Positions 27,691-37,300 of a DNA stretch of 64,000 nucleotides are shown here, piece after piece (within the stretch, counting starts at the first letter, position 1; the number at the start of each line of letters is the position of its first letter). Both the position numbers and the translations under genes were made by a program. The notes beneath the pieces were generated by a model. It saw only the letters and a program-made list of their open reading frames with translations. It was not told the origin of the DNA and ran no database searches. This stretch comes from CALVGQ01 sp964368495 (GTDB taxonomy: Bacteria; Bacillota_I; Bacilli_A; Erysipelotrichales; Erysipelotrichaceae), in assembly GCA_964368495.1 (NCBI GenBank), contig CAYJAJ010000002.1, positions 1-64,000 on the forward strand. The letters run 5' to 3'.

Positions 27691-29259
27691 TTATTTAATA
27701 ATACTTTCATCCCAACAATTTGGAACATCTAATCCCATTAACTCAACAACTGTTGCAGCGACATTACTTAATCCAAAGTTTCCTTCTTTTAAAGTCACTT
27801 CAGCCCCTTTAAGAATAAACGGAACCTTATTTAAAGTATGTGCTGTTTTTGGTTTTGGTGCAGCACTTGGATCTTTTGATTTTTCATACATTTCATCAGC
27901 ATTACCATGATCTGCAGTAACTAACAAAATAGCTCCCACTTTTTCACATGCTGCAATCACTCTTTTTAGTGCTATATCTACTGACTCAACACCGATAATC
28001 GTGCTTTCATAGCTTCCTGTATGTCCAACCATATCCCCATTAGGATAGTTACAGCGTAAGAAATCAAATTCATTAGATTCAATGGCTTTAACTAATTCAT
28101 CAGTAACTTCTGCAGATTTCATCCAAGGTCGTTGTTCAAATGGTACTACATCTGAAGCAATTTCTACCCATGTTTCTAATTTATCATCGAATTTTTCTGA
28201 GCGATTTCCATTCCAAAAATAAGTAACATGTCCAAATTTTTGTGTTTCTGATATCGCATAAGATTTAACACCTTTTGATACCAAGTACTCTGACATCGTA
28301 TTTAAAATTTTTGGCGGATTCGCTAAAAACTGATGAGGTATTTTTAAATCTGCATCGTATTGAAGCATTCCAGCATATTTAACTTTAGGAAAGCGTACAC
28401 GATCAAAATAATTGAACTCAATATTATCGAAAGCTTTTGAAATCTCAATAGCACGATCTCCTCTAAAATTAAACAAGACTACAGCATCATTATCTTCAAT
28501 AGTCCCAACAGGTGTTCCATTTTCAGCAATTACAAAGGCCGGCAAATCTTGATCTGAGCATCCCAATTCACTGCGATAAGTTTCAACTGCTTCTTTGGCA
28601 CTAGAAAATTGACGTCCTTCACCTAATACATGTGTTTTCCATCCAAGTTCAACCATACTCCAGTCAGCTTCATAGCGATCCATAGTCACTTTCATTCGTC
28701 CACCACCCGACGCTATACGGCAATCAAAAGTGTCATCATTTAAGCTATTCATGTGACTATTAATTTCATCAATATAAATTAAACCTGATGTTTCTGGTAC
28801 ATCACGTCCATCCATAAGTACGTGTAATCGTACTTTATTTATTCCTTCTTCTTTAAGTTGACTAATCATTGCCTTTAAATGGCTAATATTACTGTGAACA
28901 TTCCCATCTGATAATAATCCTATAAAATGGAATGTATTTCCTTTGGCATATTCAACTAATTCTTTCCATGTTTCAGATTTAAATATTTCTTTACTTTCAA
29001 TGCTTTCATTAACTAGTTTTGCACCCTGACTATAAATCTGTCCACATCCTAAAGCATTATGTCCAACTTCAGAATTTCCCATATCTTCATCACTAGGTAA
29101 TCCTACTGCAATACCATGTGCTTTCAGTTCTACCCATGGATTATTTTTCATTAGGTTATCTAACTGTGGGGTGTATGCATTGGTAACTGCATTACCTCTT
29201 TCATTAGCAGAAAGACCTATACCGTCCATTACAACTAATACAATTGGTTTTTTATTCAT
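27691..29259 (-). CDS. gpmI: 2,3-bisphosphoglycerate-independent phosphoglycerate mutase
   Basis: 522 aa glycolytic enzyme interconverting 3- and 2-phosphoglycerate. VVMDGIGLSANERGNAV holds the metal-binding Asp, MGNSEVGHNALG holds the phosphoserine (Ser of NSEVGH), and VTADHGNADEM carries the metal-binding Asp-His. HVLMDGRDVPETSG and KYAGMLQYD are also typical. Full length. The ATG at 29259 follows TTGGAGGAGATATT; an upstream in-frame start adds 15 unlikely residues. Single gene with its own terminator. Confidence 0.96.
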   Translation of the reverse strand: MNKKPIVLVVMDGIGLSANERGNAVTNAYTPQLDNLMKNNPWVELKAHGIAVGLPSDEDMGNSEVGHNALGCGQIYSQGAKLVNESIESKEIFKSETWKELVEYAKGNTFHFIGLLSDGNVHSNISHLKAMISQLKEEGINKVRLHVLMDGRDVPETSGLIYIDEINSHMNSLNDDTFDCRIASGGGRMKVTMDRYEADWSMVELGWKTHVLGEGRQFSSAKEAVETYRSELGCSDQDLPAFVIAENGTPVGTIEDNDAVVLFNFRGDRAIEISKAFDNIEFNYFDRVRFPKVKYAGMLQYDADLKIPHQFLANPPKILNTMSEYLVSKGVKSYAISETQKFGHVTYFWNGNRSEKFDDKLETWVEIASDVVPFEQRPWMKSAEVTDELVKAIESNEFDFLRCNYPNGDMVGHTGSYESTIIGVESVDIALKRVIAACEKVGAILLVTADHGNADEMYEKSKDPSAAPKPKTAHTLNKVPFILKGAEVTLKEGNFGLSNVAATVVELMGLDVPNCWDESIIK

Positions 29260-29477
29260 AATATCTCCTCCAATATTAACTATATTTATAATATCATATC
29301 TCATTTTGCATTTGTTAAACTATATACTATTAATTTTATATACAATTTGCTAATTATTTGATTTTTTTTATAAATATTCAAAATTCATTTAGGGTATTTT
29401 TTAAGTTAAATGTTCCTATTATTAAAATTATTCAGGTAAGTATTCTAATCTAAAAACAGAAATAAATAAAATCTCAT
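29260..29477. other. Divergent intergenic region between gpmI and rpmH
   Basis: About 300 bp without a gene up to rpmH. Strongly AT-rich. Apart from the rpmH promoter (29478-29507) I see no gene, no DnaA box and no clear palindrome. This is where gene orientation switches from mainly minus to mainly plus. Confidence 0.6.
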
Positions 29478-29507
29478 TGACTTTTATAATAATACTGTAT
29501 TATAATT
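29478..29507 (+). promoter_or_regulatory. Promoter for rpmH-rnpA
   Basis: TTGACT (29478-29483) and a perfect TATAAT (29502-29507) with 18-bp spacing, about 60 bp upstream of rpmH. Confidence 0.75.
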
Positions 29508-29566
29508 TACAAGCAATTGCTCATTATTGTATAAAAAGAGTATGAAAAGAACTGGAGGTGGCTCTT

Positions 29567-29701
29567 ATGAAAAGAACGTATCAACCGAGCAAAAGAAAAC
29601 ACCAAAAAGTCCACGGTTTCAGAGCCCGCATGAAAACGGCAGGAGGTCGCAAAGTATTAGCCCGCCGTCGCCATAAAGGCAGAAAGACATTGTCGGCATA
29701 A
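29567..29701 (+). CDS. rpmH: 50S ribosomal protein L34
   Basis: 44 aa, complete: MKRTYQPSKRKHQKVHGFRA, continuing to GGRKVLARRRHKGRKTLSA and a stop. It is very basic and matches the universal L34 length and sequence. CTGGAGGTGG precedes the ATG. Its GC content is clearly above that of its neighbours, as expected for constrained Arg/Gly-rich ribosomal codons. It starts the conserved rpmH-rnpA-yidC-jag set. Confidence 0.97.
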   Translation: MKRTYQPSKRKHQKVHGFRARMKTAGGRKVLARRRHKGRKTLSA

Positions 29702-29702
29702 G

Positions 29703-29728
29703 AAAAGTCACCTTATGGTGGCTTTTTT
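29703..29728 (+). terminator. Hairpin between rpmH and rnpA
   Basis: AAAAGTCACC, TTAT loop, GGTGGCTTTTTT. It should terminate part of the rpmH transcript and keep RNase P protein low relative to L34. Confidence 0.8.
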
Positions 29729-29736
29729 GTTAAATT

Positions 29737-30066
29737 ATGAAAAAAGAGTATCGTATAAAGAAAACACAGGAATTTCAAGAAATTATGAATAAGAAACAAT
29801 ATGCTTCTTGTCCTAGTTTAGTGTTATATGCGTCTAGAAAAAAACTAGATCATAGTCGCTTTGGAATCTCTGTTTCAAAAAAAATGGGCAACGCTGTAAT
29901 GCGTAACAAATATAAACGACAAATTAGAATGATGTTGCAAGGTATCGATTTTGAAAAATGCAACATTGATGGCATTTTAATAGCAAGAAATAAATATGCT
30001 ATACAAAGTTTTGAAGAAAATAAAAAAGACTTGGAAATGTGCATTAAAAAAGTTAAAATAAGATAG
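29737..30066 (+). CDS. rnpA: Ribonuclease P protein component
   Basis: 109 aa basic protein that assists the RNase P RNA in 5' maturation of tRNA. It shows the RNR motif (RNKYKRQIR) near residues 56-64, preceded by RFGISVSKKMGNAV, and the usual early KKTQEFQEI. The start is only 8 bp after the preceding terminator hairpin and lacks a strong ribosome site, so expression may be weak. Same transcription unit as rpmH. Confidence 0.95.
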   Translation: MKKEYRIKKTQEFQEIMNKKQYASCPSLVLYASRKKLDHSRFGISVSKKMGNAVMRNKYKRQIRMMLQGIDFEKCNIDGILIARNKYAIQSFEENKKDLEMCIKKVKIR

Positions 30067-30112
30067 TGACTTATTTAAACTATTTATTTATATAAAATTA
30101 AAGGAGATTTAC

Positions 30113-31009
30113 ATGAAAAACAAAAAAAGAATTCAACTGCTTGTCTTAGTTGTCCTTGGTTTATTCTTATTATCTGGATGTAGTATTCCAATGGACGAAC
30201 AAGGGAACGTTATTCAAATTACTTCTGATACTACGTTTCAACAAATGTTTCAATCTGAAGATTGGTTCTCTACATTCTTTGTTTATCCAATCGCTCAAGC
30301 TATCAACTATCTAGCTCCTATCTTTGGAGATAGTTATGGGGTTGCTGCTGCAATTGCAATTACTACTATTTCTGTTCATGTATTGGTTTTACTTGCAACA
30401 CTTAAATCGACAATTGCTCAACAAAAAATGCAACTAATCCAACCTGAAATTGTTAAAATCCAAAAGAAATATGAAGGAAAAAAAGATCAAGCTTCACAAA
30501 TGAAACAAGGACAAGAAATGCAAGCTGTGTACCAAAAACACAACATTAATCCATTAACAACATTATTAGGATCATTCTTGCAATTACCTATTATTTTCTC
30601 GATTTTCTATGCAGTTCGTCGTGCAGAAGTTGTAGCGACAGGATCATTTATGGGAATGTCACTTGAAATCACACCACTTGACGGAATTTTAAATGGTGAA
30701 ATGGGATATTTAGTTTTATTTATTATTATGATTATTTTCCAAACATTATCTATGAAACTTCCTCAGTTTATGGCAGAGAAAAAAGCTAGAGAAGCTGCCG
30801 AAAGTGAAGGAAGACGTTACGTTAAACAAAAACAACCTATGGGTGCTTATATGAATGTTATGCTACTTGTAATTCCATTTATTTCAATTTCATGGCCTAC
30901 TGCTATGACAATTTATTGGATTATAAGTTCATTTGTAACTGTTGTTAAAACATTTGCAACACAAGCAATTATTGCTAATCACAACTCTAAGCAAAATCCA
31001 ACATACTAG
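30113..31009 (+). CDS. yidC: Membrane protein insertase YidC (SpoIIIJ type)
   Basis: 298 aa lipoprotein-type insertase: the signal ends LFLLSGC (Cys23), with five membrane segments after it. The cytoplasmic hairpin reads KMQLIQPEIVKIQKKYEGKK, followed by INPLTTLLGSFLQLPIIFSIFYA. The conserved Arg of the substrate groove (Arg73 in B. subtilis SpoIIIJ), aligned from the QPE motif, is His89 here (codon 30377-30379). YidC inserts small membrane proteins with or without Sec. A good AAAGGAG precedes the start. Jag follows 12 bp later. Confidence 0.95.
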   Translation: MKNKKRIQLLVLVVLGLFLLSGCSIPMDEQGNVIQITSDTTFQQMFQSEDWFSTFFVYPIAQAINYLAPIFGDSYGVAAAIAITTISVHVLVLLATLKSTIAQQKMQLIQPEIVKIQKKYEGKKDQASQMKQGQEMQAVYQKHNINPLTTLLGSFLQLPIIFSIFYAVRRAEVVATGSFMGMSLEITPLDGILNGEMGYLVLFIIMIIFQTLSMKLPQFMAEKKAREAAESEGRRYVKQKQPMGAYMNVMLLVIPFISISWPTAMTIYWIISSFVTVVKTFATQAIIANHNSKQNPTY

Positions 31010-31021
31010 GAGGTTTAGCAA

Positions 31022-31636
31022 ATGAAAAGTTATACTGCAAAAAATATAGAAGAGCTATTAAAAAATGTAGCTACTGAAAAAAACGTAGAAATTGAAGAAT
31101 TAACTTACTTTATCACAGATGAAAAAAAAGGACTTTTTGGATTAGGAAATAGCATTACCGCTGATGTTTATTGCTTAAATGATGTTAAAGAATTTATTTT
31201 TGAATATCTAGGAACTTTCTTTACAAATTTAAATTTAGAAATGGAAATTGAGATTGTTCAAGAAAATGACACATTTAAAGTAATGTTGAACACTGAAAAC
31301 AACGCAATTCTAATTGGTAAAAACGGACAAACACTGCAATCAATTAATACTGTTGTTAGAAATGCTACTAATTCAATATTTAAACATCGCTTTCAAATTT
31401 TAGTTGATATTAATAACTACAAAGAAAGCCGTTATGAAAAATTAACTGCAATGGCTAAACGTATTGCAAAAACTGTACAACGTACGAAAGTTTCAGCTAC
31501 ACTTGATCCAATGCCTAATGATGAAAGAAAAGTTATTCATCAAGTACTTACAAACTACACTAACATCAAAACTGAAAGCGAAGGAGAAGGTAAAGACCGT
31601 CACCTTAAAATTGTTTACAGTCAAGAAGAAAAATAA
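31022..31636 (+). CDS. jag: Jag/KhpB RNA-binding protein
   Basis: 204 aa. An N-terminal Jag_N domain (ending KKGLFGLGN) is followed by a KH domain with IGKNGQTLQSIN and an R3H domain with NNYKESRYEKL and PNDERKVIHQVL. KhpB pairs with KhpA in other Firmicutes and affects cell elongation and division, probably by binding RNA. AGGAGGTTTAGCA precedes the ATG and yidC is just upstream, the conserved arrangement. In Bacillus mnmE-mnmG follow; here they do not. Confidence 0.94.
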   Translation: MKSYTAKNIEELLKNVATEKNVEIEELTYFITDEKKGLFGLGNSITADVYCLNDVKEFIFEYLGTFFTNLNLEMEIEIVQENDTFKVMLNTENNAILIGKNGQTLQSINTVVRNATNSIFKHRFQILVDINNYKESRYEKLTAMAKRIAKTVQRTKVSATLDPMPNDERKVIHQVLTNYTNIKTESEGEGKDRHLKIVYSQEEK

Positions 31637-31645
31637 AGTTTTATT

Positions 31646-31682
31646 TTAGCTATTAACTGAAATTCAGTTAGTAGCTTTTTAT
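31646..31682 (+). terminator. Terminator after jag
   Basis: AGCTATTAACTGA and TCAGTTAGTAGCT form a 13-bp stem with one mismatch and a three-base loop, followed by TTTTTATT. Confidence 0.85.
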
Positions 31683-31719
31683 TGACAATTTCATTTCGTT
31701 GTGTTATTGTATTAATACA
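31682..31719 (+). promoter_or_regulatory. Promoter and palindromic operator of the GntR-ABC operon
   Basis: TTGACA (31682-31687) and TATTGT (31705-31710) with 17-bp spacing. A perfect 12-bp palindrome TGTATTAATACA (31708-31719) overlaps the end of the -10 box and the expected start point. That is where a repressor site would block transcription. The first gene encodes a YtrA-type GntR repressor, so autoregulation is likely. Confidence 0.75.
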
Positions 31720-31736
31720 GTAAGGAGGATTGTGAT

Positions 31737-32108
31737 ATGAAATTCGATTCTAATACACCAATTTATATGCAAGTTAGTACAGATATAAAGCGAAAAATTA
31801 TCAAAGGTCACTACAAGCCTAATGATAAAATTGAATCTGTGAGAGATCTTGCAGATTTGTATGGTGTTAATCCAAATACAGTGCAAAAGTCAATGCAAGA
31901 TTTAGAATCTCAAAAATTATTATATAGTGAGCGAACTTTAGGAAGATTTATTTGTAATGATATTGAAGTAATTAATTCCATTAAGATGCAGATTGCTCAT
32001 CAAACTATAACAGATTTTATTTTGAGTCTTGAATCTATTGGTCTTTCACTGGATGAAGGATTAACCATGCTACACACAATTAATAAGGAGGATATAAACC
32101 ATGAGTAA
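31737..32108 (+). CDS. GntR-family repressor, YtrA subfamily
   Basis: 123 aa. A winged-helix domain with TPIYMQVSTDIKRKIIKGHY, ESVRDLADLYGVNPNTVQKS and LYSERTLGRFI is followed by only a short C-terminal helical part, as in YtrA. YtrA members repress adjacent ABC transporter genes and often respond to cell-wall-active compounds. It overlaps the ABC ATPase gene by 8 nt. A palindrome at 31708-31719 is the probable operator. Confidence 0.9.
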   Translation: MKFDSNTPIYMQVSTDIKRKIIKGHYKPNDKIESVRDLADLYGVNPNTVQKSMQDLESQKLLYSERTLGRFICNDIEVINSIKMQIAHQTITDFILSLESIGLSLDEGLTMLHTINKEDINHE

Positions 32109-32802
32109 GAATTTATTATCTATCTCAAATTGCTCTAAGTTTTATGGGAATACACCTGCATTAAACAACGTTACATTAAATCTTGAATCAGGAAAAATTG
32201 TAGGACTTCTTGGTCCAAACGGAAGTGGAAAAACGACATTAATTAAAGTCATTAATGGGTTACTTAAAGACTACAAGGGAGAAGTACTAGTTGATGATAC
32301 AAAAGTTGGTGTTCATAGCAAAAGCATCATTTCATATTTACCTGATGAGAGCTATTTCAGTGATTGGATGAAAATCAATGATGCCATTAATATTTTTTCA
32401 GATATGTATGCCGATTTTGATGTTGAAAGATGCTTAAATTTAACTAAACGTTTAGGACTAAAACCAAGTCTTAAAATTAAAACAATGTCTAAAGGGATGA
32501 AAGAAAAATTTCAGTTGGCTCTTGTTATGAGCAGAAATGCAAAAATTTATATTCTTGATGAGCCTATTGGCGGTGTAGACCCTGCAGCTAGAGAGTTAAT
32601 TTTAGATATTATTTTAAATAATTATAGCCCTGATAGTTTAATCTTATTATCTACACATTTGATTACAGATATTGAAAAAATATTTGATGAAATTGTATTC
32701 TTAAAAGACGGATCGGTGGTTCTTCATCGAAATGCTGAAGAAATTCGCGAAGAGACTGGAAAATCAATTGACGAAAACTTCAAGGAGGTATTCAAATGTT
32801 AA
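32101..32802 (+). CDS. ABC transporter ATP-binding protein (YtrB-like)
   Basis: 233 aa, single ABC domain. Walker A is GPNGSGKTT near residue 40. The signature region is MSKGMKEKFQLALVMSR (a variant signature), then Walker B YILDEPIGGVDP. This MSKGM form is common in YtrB/BcrA-type ATPases linked to antimicrobial response. It overlaps its repressor gene and the permease gene that follows. Confidence 0.9.
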   Translation: MSKNLLSISNCSKFYGNTPALNNVTLNLESGKIVGLLGPNGSGKTTLIKVINGLLKDYKGEVLVDDTKVGVHSKSIISYLPDESYFSDWMKINDAINIFSDMYADFDVERCLNLTKRLGLKPSLKIKTMSKGMKEKFQLALVMSRNAKIYILDEPIGGVDPAARELILDIILNNYSPDSLILLSTHLITDIEKIFDEIVFLKDGSVVLHRNAEEIREETGKSIDENFKEVFKC

Positions 32803-33554
32803 AACTAATTAAATATGAATTTATACAATCTTGGCGTAATTTCGCTTATATGTTTCTTGCTTATTTTGTATTAAGCATTTTATCAGGAATGATGATGTCA
32901 ACTGAAGTATTTCCTGATTTTATAACTGGTATTGCTTTTATGAGTTTCATATTTTTGGGGATTGGAATTGTTTTCGGTGTTATAATCACGATTGCAAAAA
33001 ACTTTATGAACTCAATGTTTAATAGACAAGGATACTTAACTTTAACTTTACCTGTATCTACACATCAGCTGCTTTTATCAAAAGTGTTGTCAAGTGCAAT
33101 GTGGATTTTTATTAGCACATTTGTATTCTTTTTGGGATTTATTGTTTTCACTATCTCATTTGATATTGAATTATTAGCTTTAATCAATCTTGATGATATT
33201 TTCTATGCTTTTGAACAATTATTTATATACACTGACCTTAATTTATTTTTATTGATTTTATCTGGTATTGTTGAATTATTAGCTTTACCAATTCTGATCT
33301 TTGCGGTCGTTTCAATAGCACATTCAAGTTATATTAGAAACCATCGATTATTTGCTTCAATCTTTATTTTCTTTGCATATATTATTATTTTAGGAAATTT
33401 ATCTGTTTTTTCTATCGATTACAATATTGATTTTCTTTTAAATAATGATGTTGTTTATCTTCAAACAGTCACTTTACTTATTTCTACAATAGAATTATTA
33501 GGATTATATTTTGTTGCATGGTATTTTATTGATAAAAAAGTTGAAGTCCAATAA
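32796..33554 (+). CDS. ABC transporter membrane protein
   Basis: 252 aa with about six membrane segments and no extracellular domain. It begins MLKLIKYEFIQSWRNFAYMF, typical of ABC-2 type permeases. Residues around 85-105 (RQGYLTLTLPVSTHQLLLSK) are a conserved cytoplasmic coupling region in these proteins. It overlaps the ATPase gene by 7 nt. Substrate unknown; the operon type suggests export or sensing of wall-active agents. Confidence 0.85.
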   Translation: MLKLIKYEFIQSWRNFAYMFLAYFVLSILSGMMMSTEVFPDFITGIAFMSFIFLGIGIVFGVIITIAKNFMNSMFNRQGYLTLTLPVSTHQLLLSKVLSSAMWIFISTFVFFLGFIVFTISFDIELLALINLDDIFYAFEQLFIYTDLNLFLLILSGIVELLALPILIFAVVSIAHSSYIRNHRLFASIFIFFAYIIILGNLSVFSIDYNIDFLLNNDVVYLQTVTLLISTIELLGLYFVAWYFIDKKVEVQ

Positions 33555-33561
33555 TATTTTT

Positions 33562-33591
33562 AAAACCTTTTATTTTTTAAAAGGTTTTTTT
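33562..33591 (+). terminator. Terminator after the GntR-ABC operon
   Basis: AAAACCTTTT and AAAAGGTTTT arms with a seven-base loop and a T tract. Confidence 0.85.
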
Positions 33592-33744
33592 ATTTGTAAT
33601 CAGCTCACATTGAAAATCATATGAATTATTATTTTTTAATTGTTGTACATTACATTATTTTGGATTATATCCACAACTTATCTTTTTTATCTACATGTTT
33701 TTTTAAACTTATGATAGAATAATAAAACGATAGGAGACATCACT

Positions 33745-34302
33745 ATGAAATTAATTGTCGGATTAGGAAATCCTGGTAAAGAATATGAAAAAACAAGACA
33801 TAATGTTGGCTTTATGGCTATCGATATTTTATCAAAGCTATTAAATGTCGAATTTAAACAGAATCAGTTTCAATCACAAATAGCTTCACTTAACTTTAAG
33901 GGTGAAAAAGTGTATTTGATGAAACCACAAACTTACATGAATCTATCTGGTGAAGCAGTTAGTTCATTTGCTAGATATTACAAAATCGATACGCAAGATA
34001 TTTTGATTCTTCATGATGATCTTGATTTGCCTGTAGGTAAGGTTCGCATTCGTTATCAAGGTAGCTCAGGTGGACAAAATGGTTTAAAAAATATTATTGA
34101 GTTGCTTGGCACACAAGATATTAAGCGCATACGTATTGGAATAGGTAAAGATCCTATTATTCCTACAAAGGATTATGTTTTAGGAAAAATTCCTACTTCT
34201 CAACAAGAGACTTACAACGAAGTTCTTGATAAAGTGGCTAAAGCAGCTAGGGCAACGCTGGCAATGAGCTTCAATGATGTAATGAATCGATATAACCGAT
34301 GA
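33745..34302 (+). CDS. pth: Peptidyl-tRNA hydrolase
   Basis: 185 aa, complete. It releases tRNA from peptidyl-tRNAs that drop off ribosomes. VGLGNPGKEYEKTRHNVGFM contains the catalytic His, KPQTYMNLSGEAV the Asn, and HDDLDLPVGKVR the Asp. It overlaps mfd by 4 nt (ATGA), so the two are coupled. Bacillus has fin between these genes; it is absent here. Confidence 0.97.
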   Translation: MKLIVGLGNPGKEYEKTRHNVGFMAIDILSKLLNVEFKQNQFQSQIASLNFKGEKVYLMKPQTYMNLSGEAVSSFARYYKIDTQDILILHDDLDLPVGKVRIRYQGSSGGQNGLKNIIELLGTQDIKRIRIGIGKDPIIPTKDYVLGKIPTSQQETYNEVLDKVAKAARATLAMSFNDVMNRYNR

Positions 34303-37300
34303 TGAGACAACAACTATTAGATTTAGTTTCTAGTTGCCCATCAGTACTTGAATTATCAAAATATAAAAAAGAGCTAAGCTGTTATAGTCTGGTTGAAGAA
34401 ACACTTATTGTTGCTGCTTCATTTCACAAAAAACCACGCAACATTGTAGTTATAAAAGATAATCCATACCAAGCACAACTATTTTATCAAAAAATTACCC
34501 CCCTACTACAGGCACAATGTGTCCTTTTTGACGTTGAAGAATCTCTTCGTGTTCAATCCATTTCTTCGCTTCTTGAAGCAAATGCTAAACGCCTAGAAAC
34601 TTTAAAAATCTTGCTTGATAATAAACCTAAAATCTGTGTTACCCACATCGGAGCTTTAGCTCATCATATGATGAAGCCTAGCACCTTTAACAACGCTAAA
34701 ATTACTTTAGAAATCAATCAAGAAATTAGTATGGATGAACTTAAACATCATTGTCAAAATGCTGGATACACTTTCTCATCTCGAGTAGAACAGCCTCTTT
34801 GTTATGCTATTCGTGGTGGAATCATTGATATCTTTTCAATAAATTATCCTCATCCGATACGTATTGAATTTTTTGATAATGAAATAGAAAGCATACGCTT
34901 CTTTGACATTAGCACGCAACGAACTGTTTCTACAACAAATACTGTGGAACTATTGTGTGCAAGTGAATTTTTGTTGGATAGTGAACAGGTTATTACACTT
35001 AAACAAAAAACATTAGAAGAATTTGAAATGTTTAGAAAAAAGAGCCCCGAAACCGCAATGATTCTACAAGACTGCTTGTCTTTGGACATTGAATTTCTAG
35101 AAAATCATATTTATGAAGCTAGACTTTATCCATATTTGAGTTACTTAGATGATACTGCAAGTTTATTAGATTTTATTGATAGTCCACAAATTGTACTTAG
35201 TAATGAAATAAAATGTAAAGATCATCTTCTTAGAATGAATGAAGAGAGTATCCTCTATATCCAAGAGATGGTACAGGAAGGACAATTACTCCCTCACTTT
35301 TCTATATATAAAGATGCGCTTAGTGAAATCCAAAAATACAGTTTCACTCACATTAATCCTTTTTTAAATAACTTATCAACAATTAGGCAAACGTCTCTCC
35401 CTACAGAACCACTTCACATTCTTTCCGAAATAATTGCAAAACAAGCAAATGATCATACTATATTACTCAGTTTGAGTGAAGCAGAAAAGAATCTTATCGA
35501 ACCAATTCTTTTGGAAAAAGGATTAAGTATACAAAATAATTTTAATTTAAATCAAAATGGTATATTATTTTTTCCAATTGAACTTGATGAGGGATTCGAA
35601 ATCACAGATAAAAACCTCATTGTGTACACATCAAAAGAATGCTTTAAAAAGAATAAAAGAACATCTCGATTCAGCAACAAATTCAATCAAGCTGAAGCAT
35701 TAAGTAGCTATCAGGAATTACATCCTAAAGATTATATCGTTCACCATCAACACGGTGTTGGACAATATATTCAAATCATTACTAAAGAGATTGGGGGTAT
35801 TCATCGAGATTATCTTCAAATTTTGTTTAAAGGAAATGATGAATTACTTGTGCCACTTGAACAATTTAATCTTGTTAGAAAGTTTGTTTCACGTGAAGGT
35901 GTAACTCCTAAATTAAATAAACTTGGAAGTAGTGAATGGTCAAAAACAAAGGAAAAAATAAAGGCAAATGTTCAAGATATTGCTGAAAGACTAATTCAAC
36001 TGTATTCATCTAGAGAAGATAATATAGGGTTTGCCTTTAGCGAAGACACCGATGATCAGATTCTTTTTGATAATGATTTTGAATACGAATTAACTAATGA
36101 TCAAAAAGAAGCTATTGATCATATTAAAATGGACATGATGATGCCAAAACCTATGGATCGGCTTCTTTGTGGGGATGTTGGATTTGGTAAAACTGAAGTT
36201 GCAATTCGCGCTTCATTTAAAGCAGTAAACGATCAAAAACAAGTTGCTTTTTTATGCCCTACAACAATTCTTTCTTTGCAGCATTTTAAAACATTCACTA
36301 AGCGATTTGAAAAATTTGCAGTCAATATTGCTGTAATTAATCGCTTCGTTTCTTCTGCAAAACAGAAACAAATTCTACAAGACTTAAAAGAAGGGAGAAT
36401 TGATATTCTTATTGGAACACATCGTTTACTTTCTAAAGATGTGTCTTTTAAAGATTTAGGTTTTTTAATTATTGATGAGGAACAACGTTTTGGGGTAGAG
36501 CATAAAGAAAAAATTAAAGAATTGAAACAAAGCATTGATGTCCTATCACTCAGTGCAACACCTATCCCTAGAACACTTCAAATGTCACTCATCGGTGTAC
36601 GTCAATTATCGTTGTTAGAAACTCCTCCAAGCAATCGATATCCTGTTCAAACATATGTTGTTGAAAAAAATAAGAATCTTATTATTGATGTTATTCAAAA
36701 AGAACTGGCGCGTGATGGACAAGTGTTTTATTTATATAACAACATTGATCAAATATATAATATTGCTAGGTCAATTCAAGTTGAGCTTCCTGACGCAAAA
36801 ATCGCTGTAGCACACGGTAAAATGAGCAGAGAAGAAATCGAAGACGTGATGTTTTACTTTAGTAGCGGTGAATACAACATTCTTATATGTACAACGATCA
36901 TTGAAACAGGGATTGATATTCCCAATGCAAATACAATAATTGTAGAAAATGCAGATCGCTTTGGACTATCTCAACTTTATCAAATTAAGGGACGTGTAGG
37001 TAGAAGCGATCGTGTGGCTTATGCATATCTTCTTGTTTCAAAGTTTAAGCAACTCTCTGAAATTGCATCAAAACGCCTTCAATCTATAAAAGAATTTTCA
37101 CAATTAGGTAGCGGCTATAAAATTGCAATGCGCGACTTAACAATTCGTGGTGCAGGTGATTTGCTTGGCCCTAATCAGTCTGGTTTTATTGATGCTGTTG
37201 GGATCGATTATTATATTGAAATGCTTCAAGAAGCCATCAACGAAAGAAAAGGAATCATTAAAGCAGAAGAAGAAAAGCGTATAAAACCTTTAATGAAAAT

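Noticed and set aside
33660..33685. Isolated DnaA-box-like ATATCCACA upstream of pth
   Set aside because: A single imperfect box without neighbours; no evidence for an origin here.
35885..35900. A third parS-like site inside mfd (TGTTTCACGTGAAGGT)
   Set aside because: Only the first 13 of 16 bases match, symmetry is lost, and the sequence encodes a conserved Mfd segment (FVSREG), so chance is likely.
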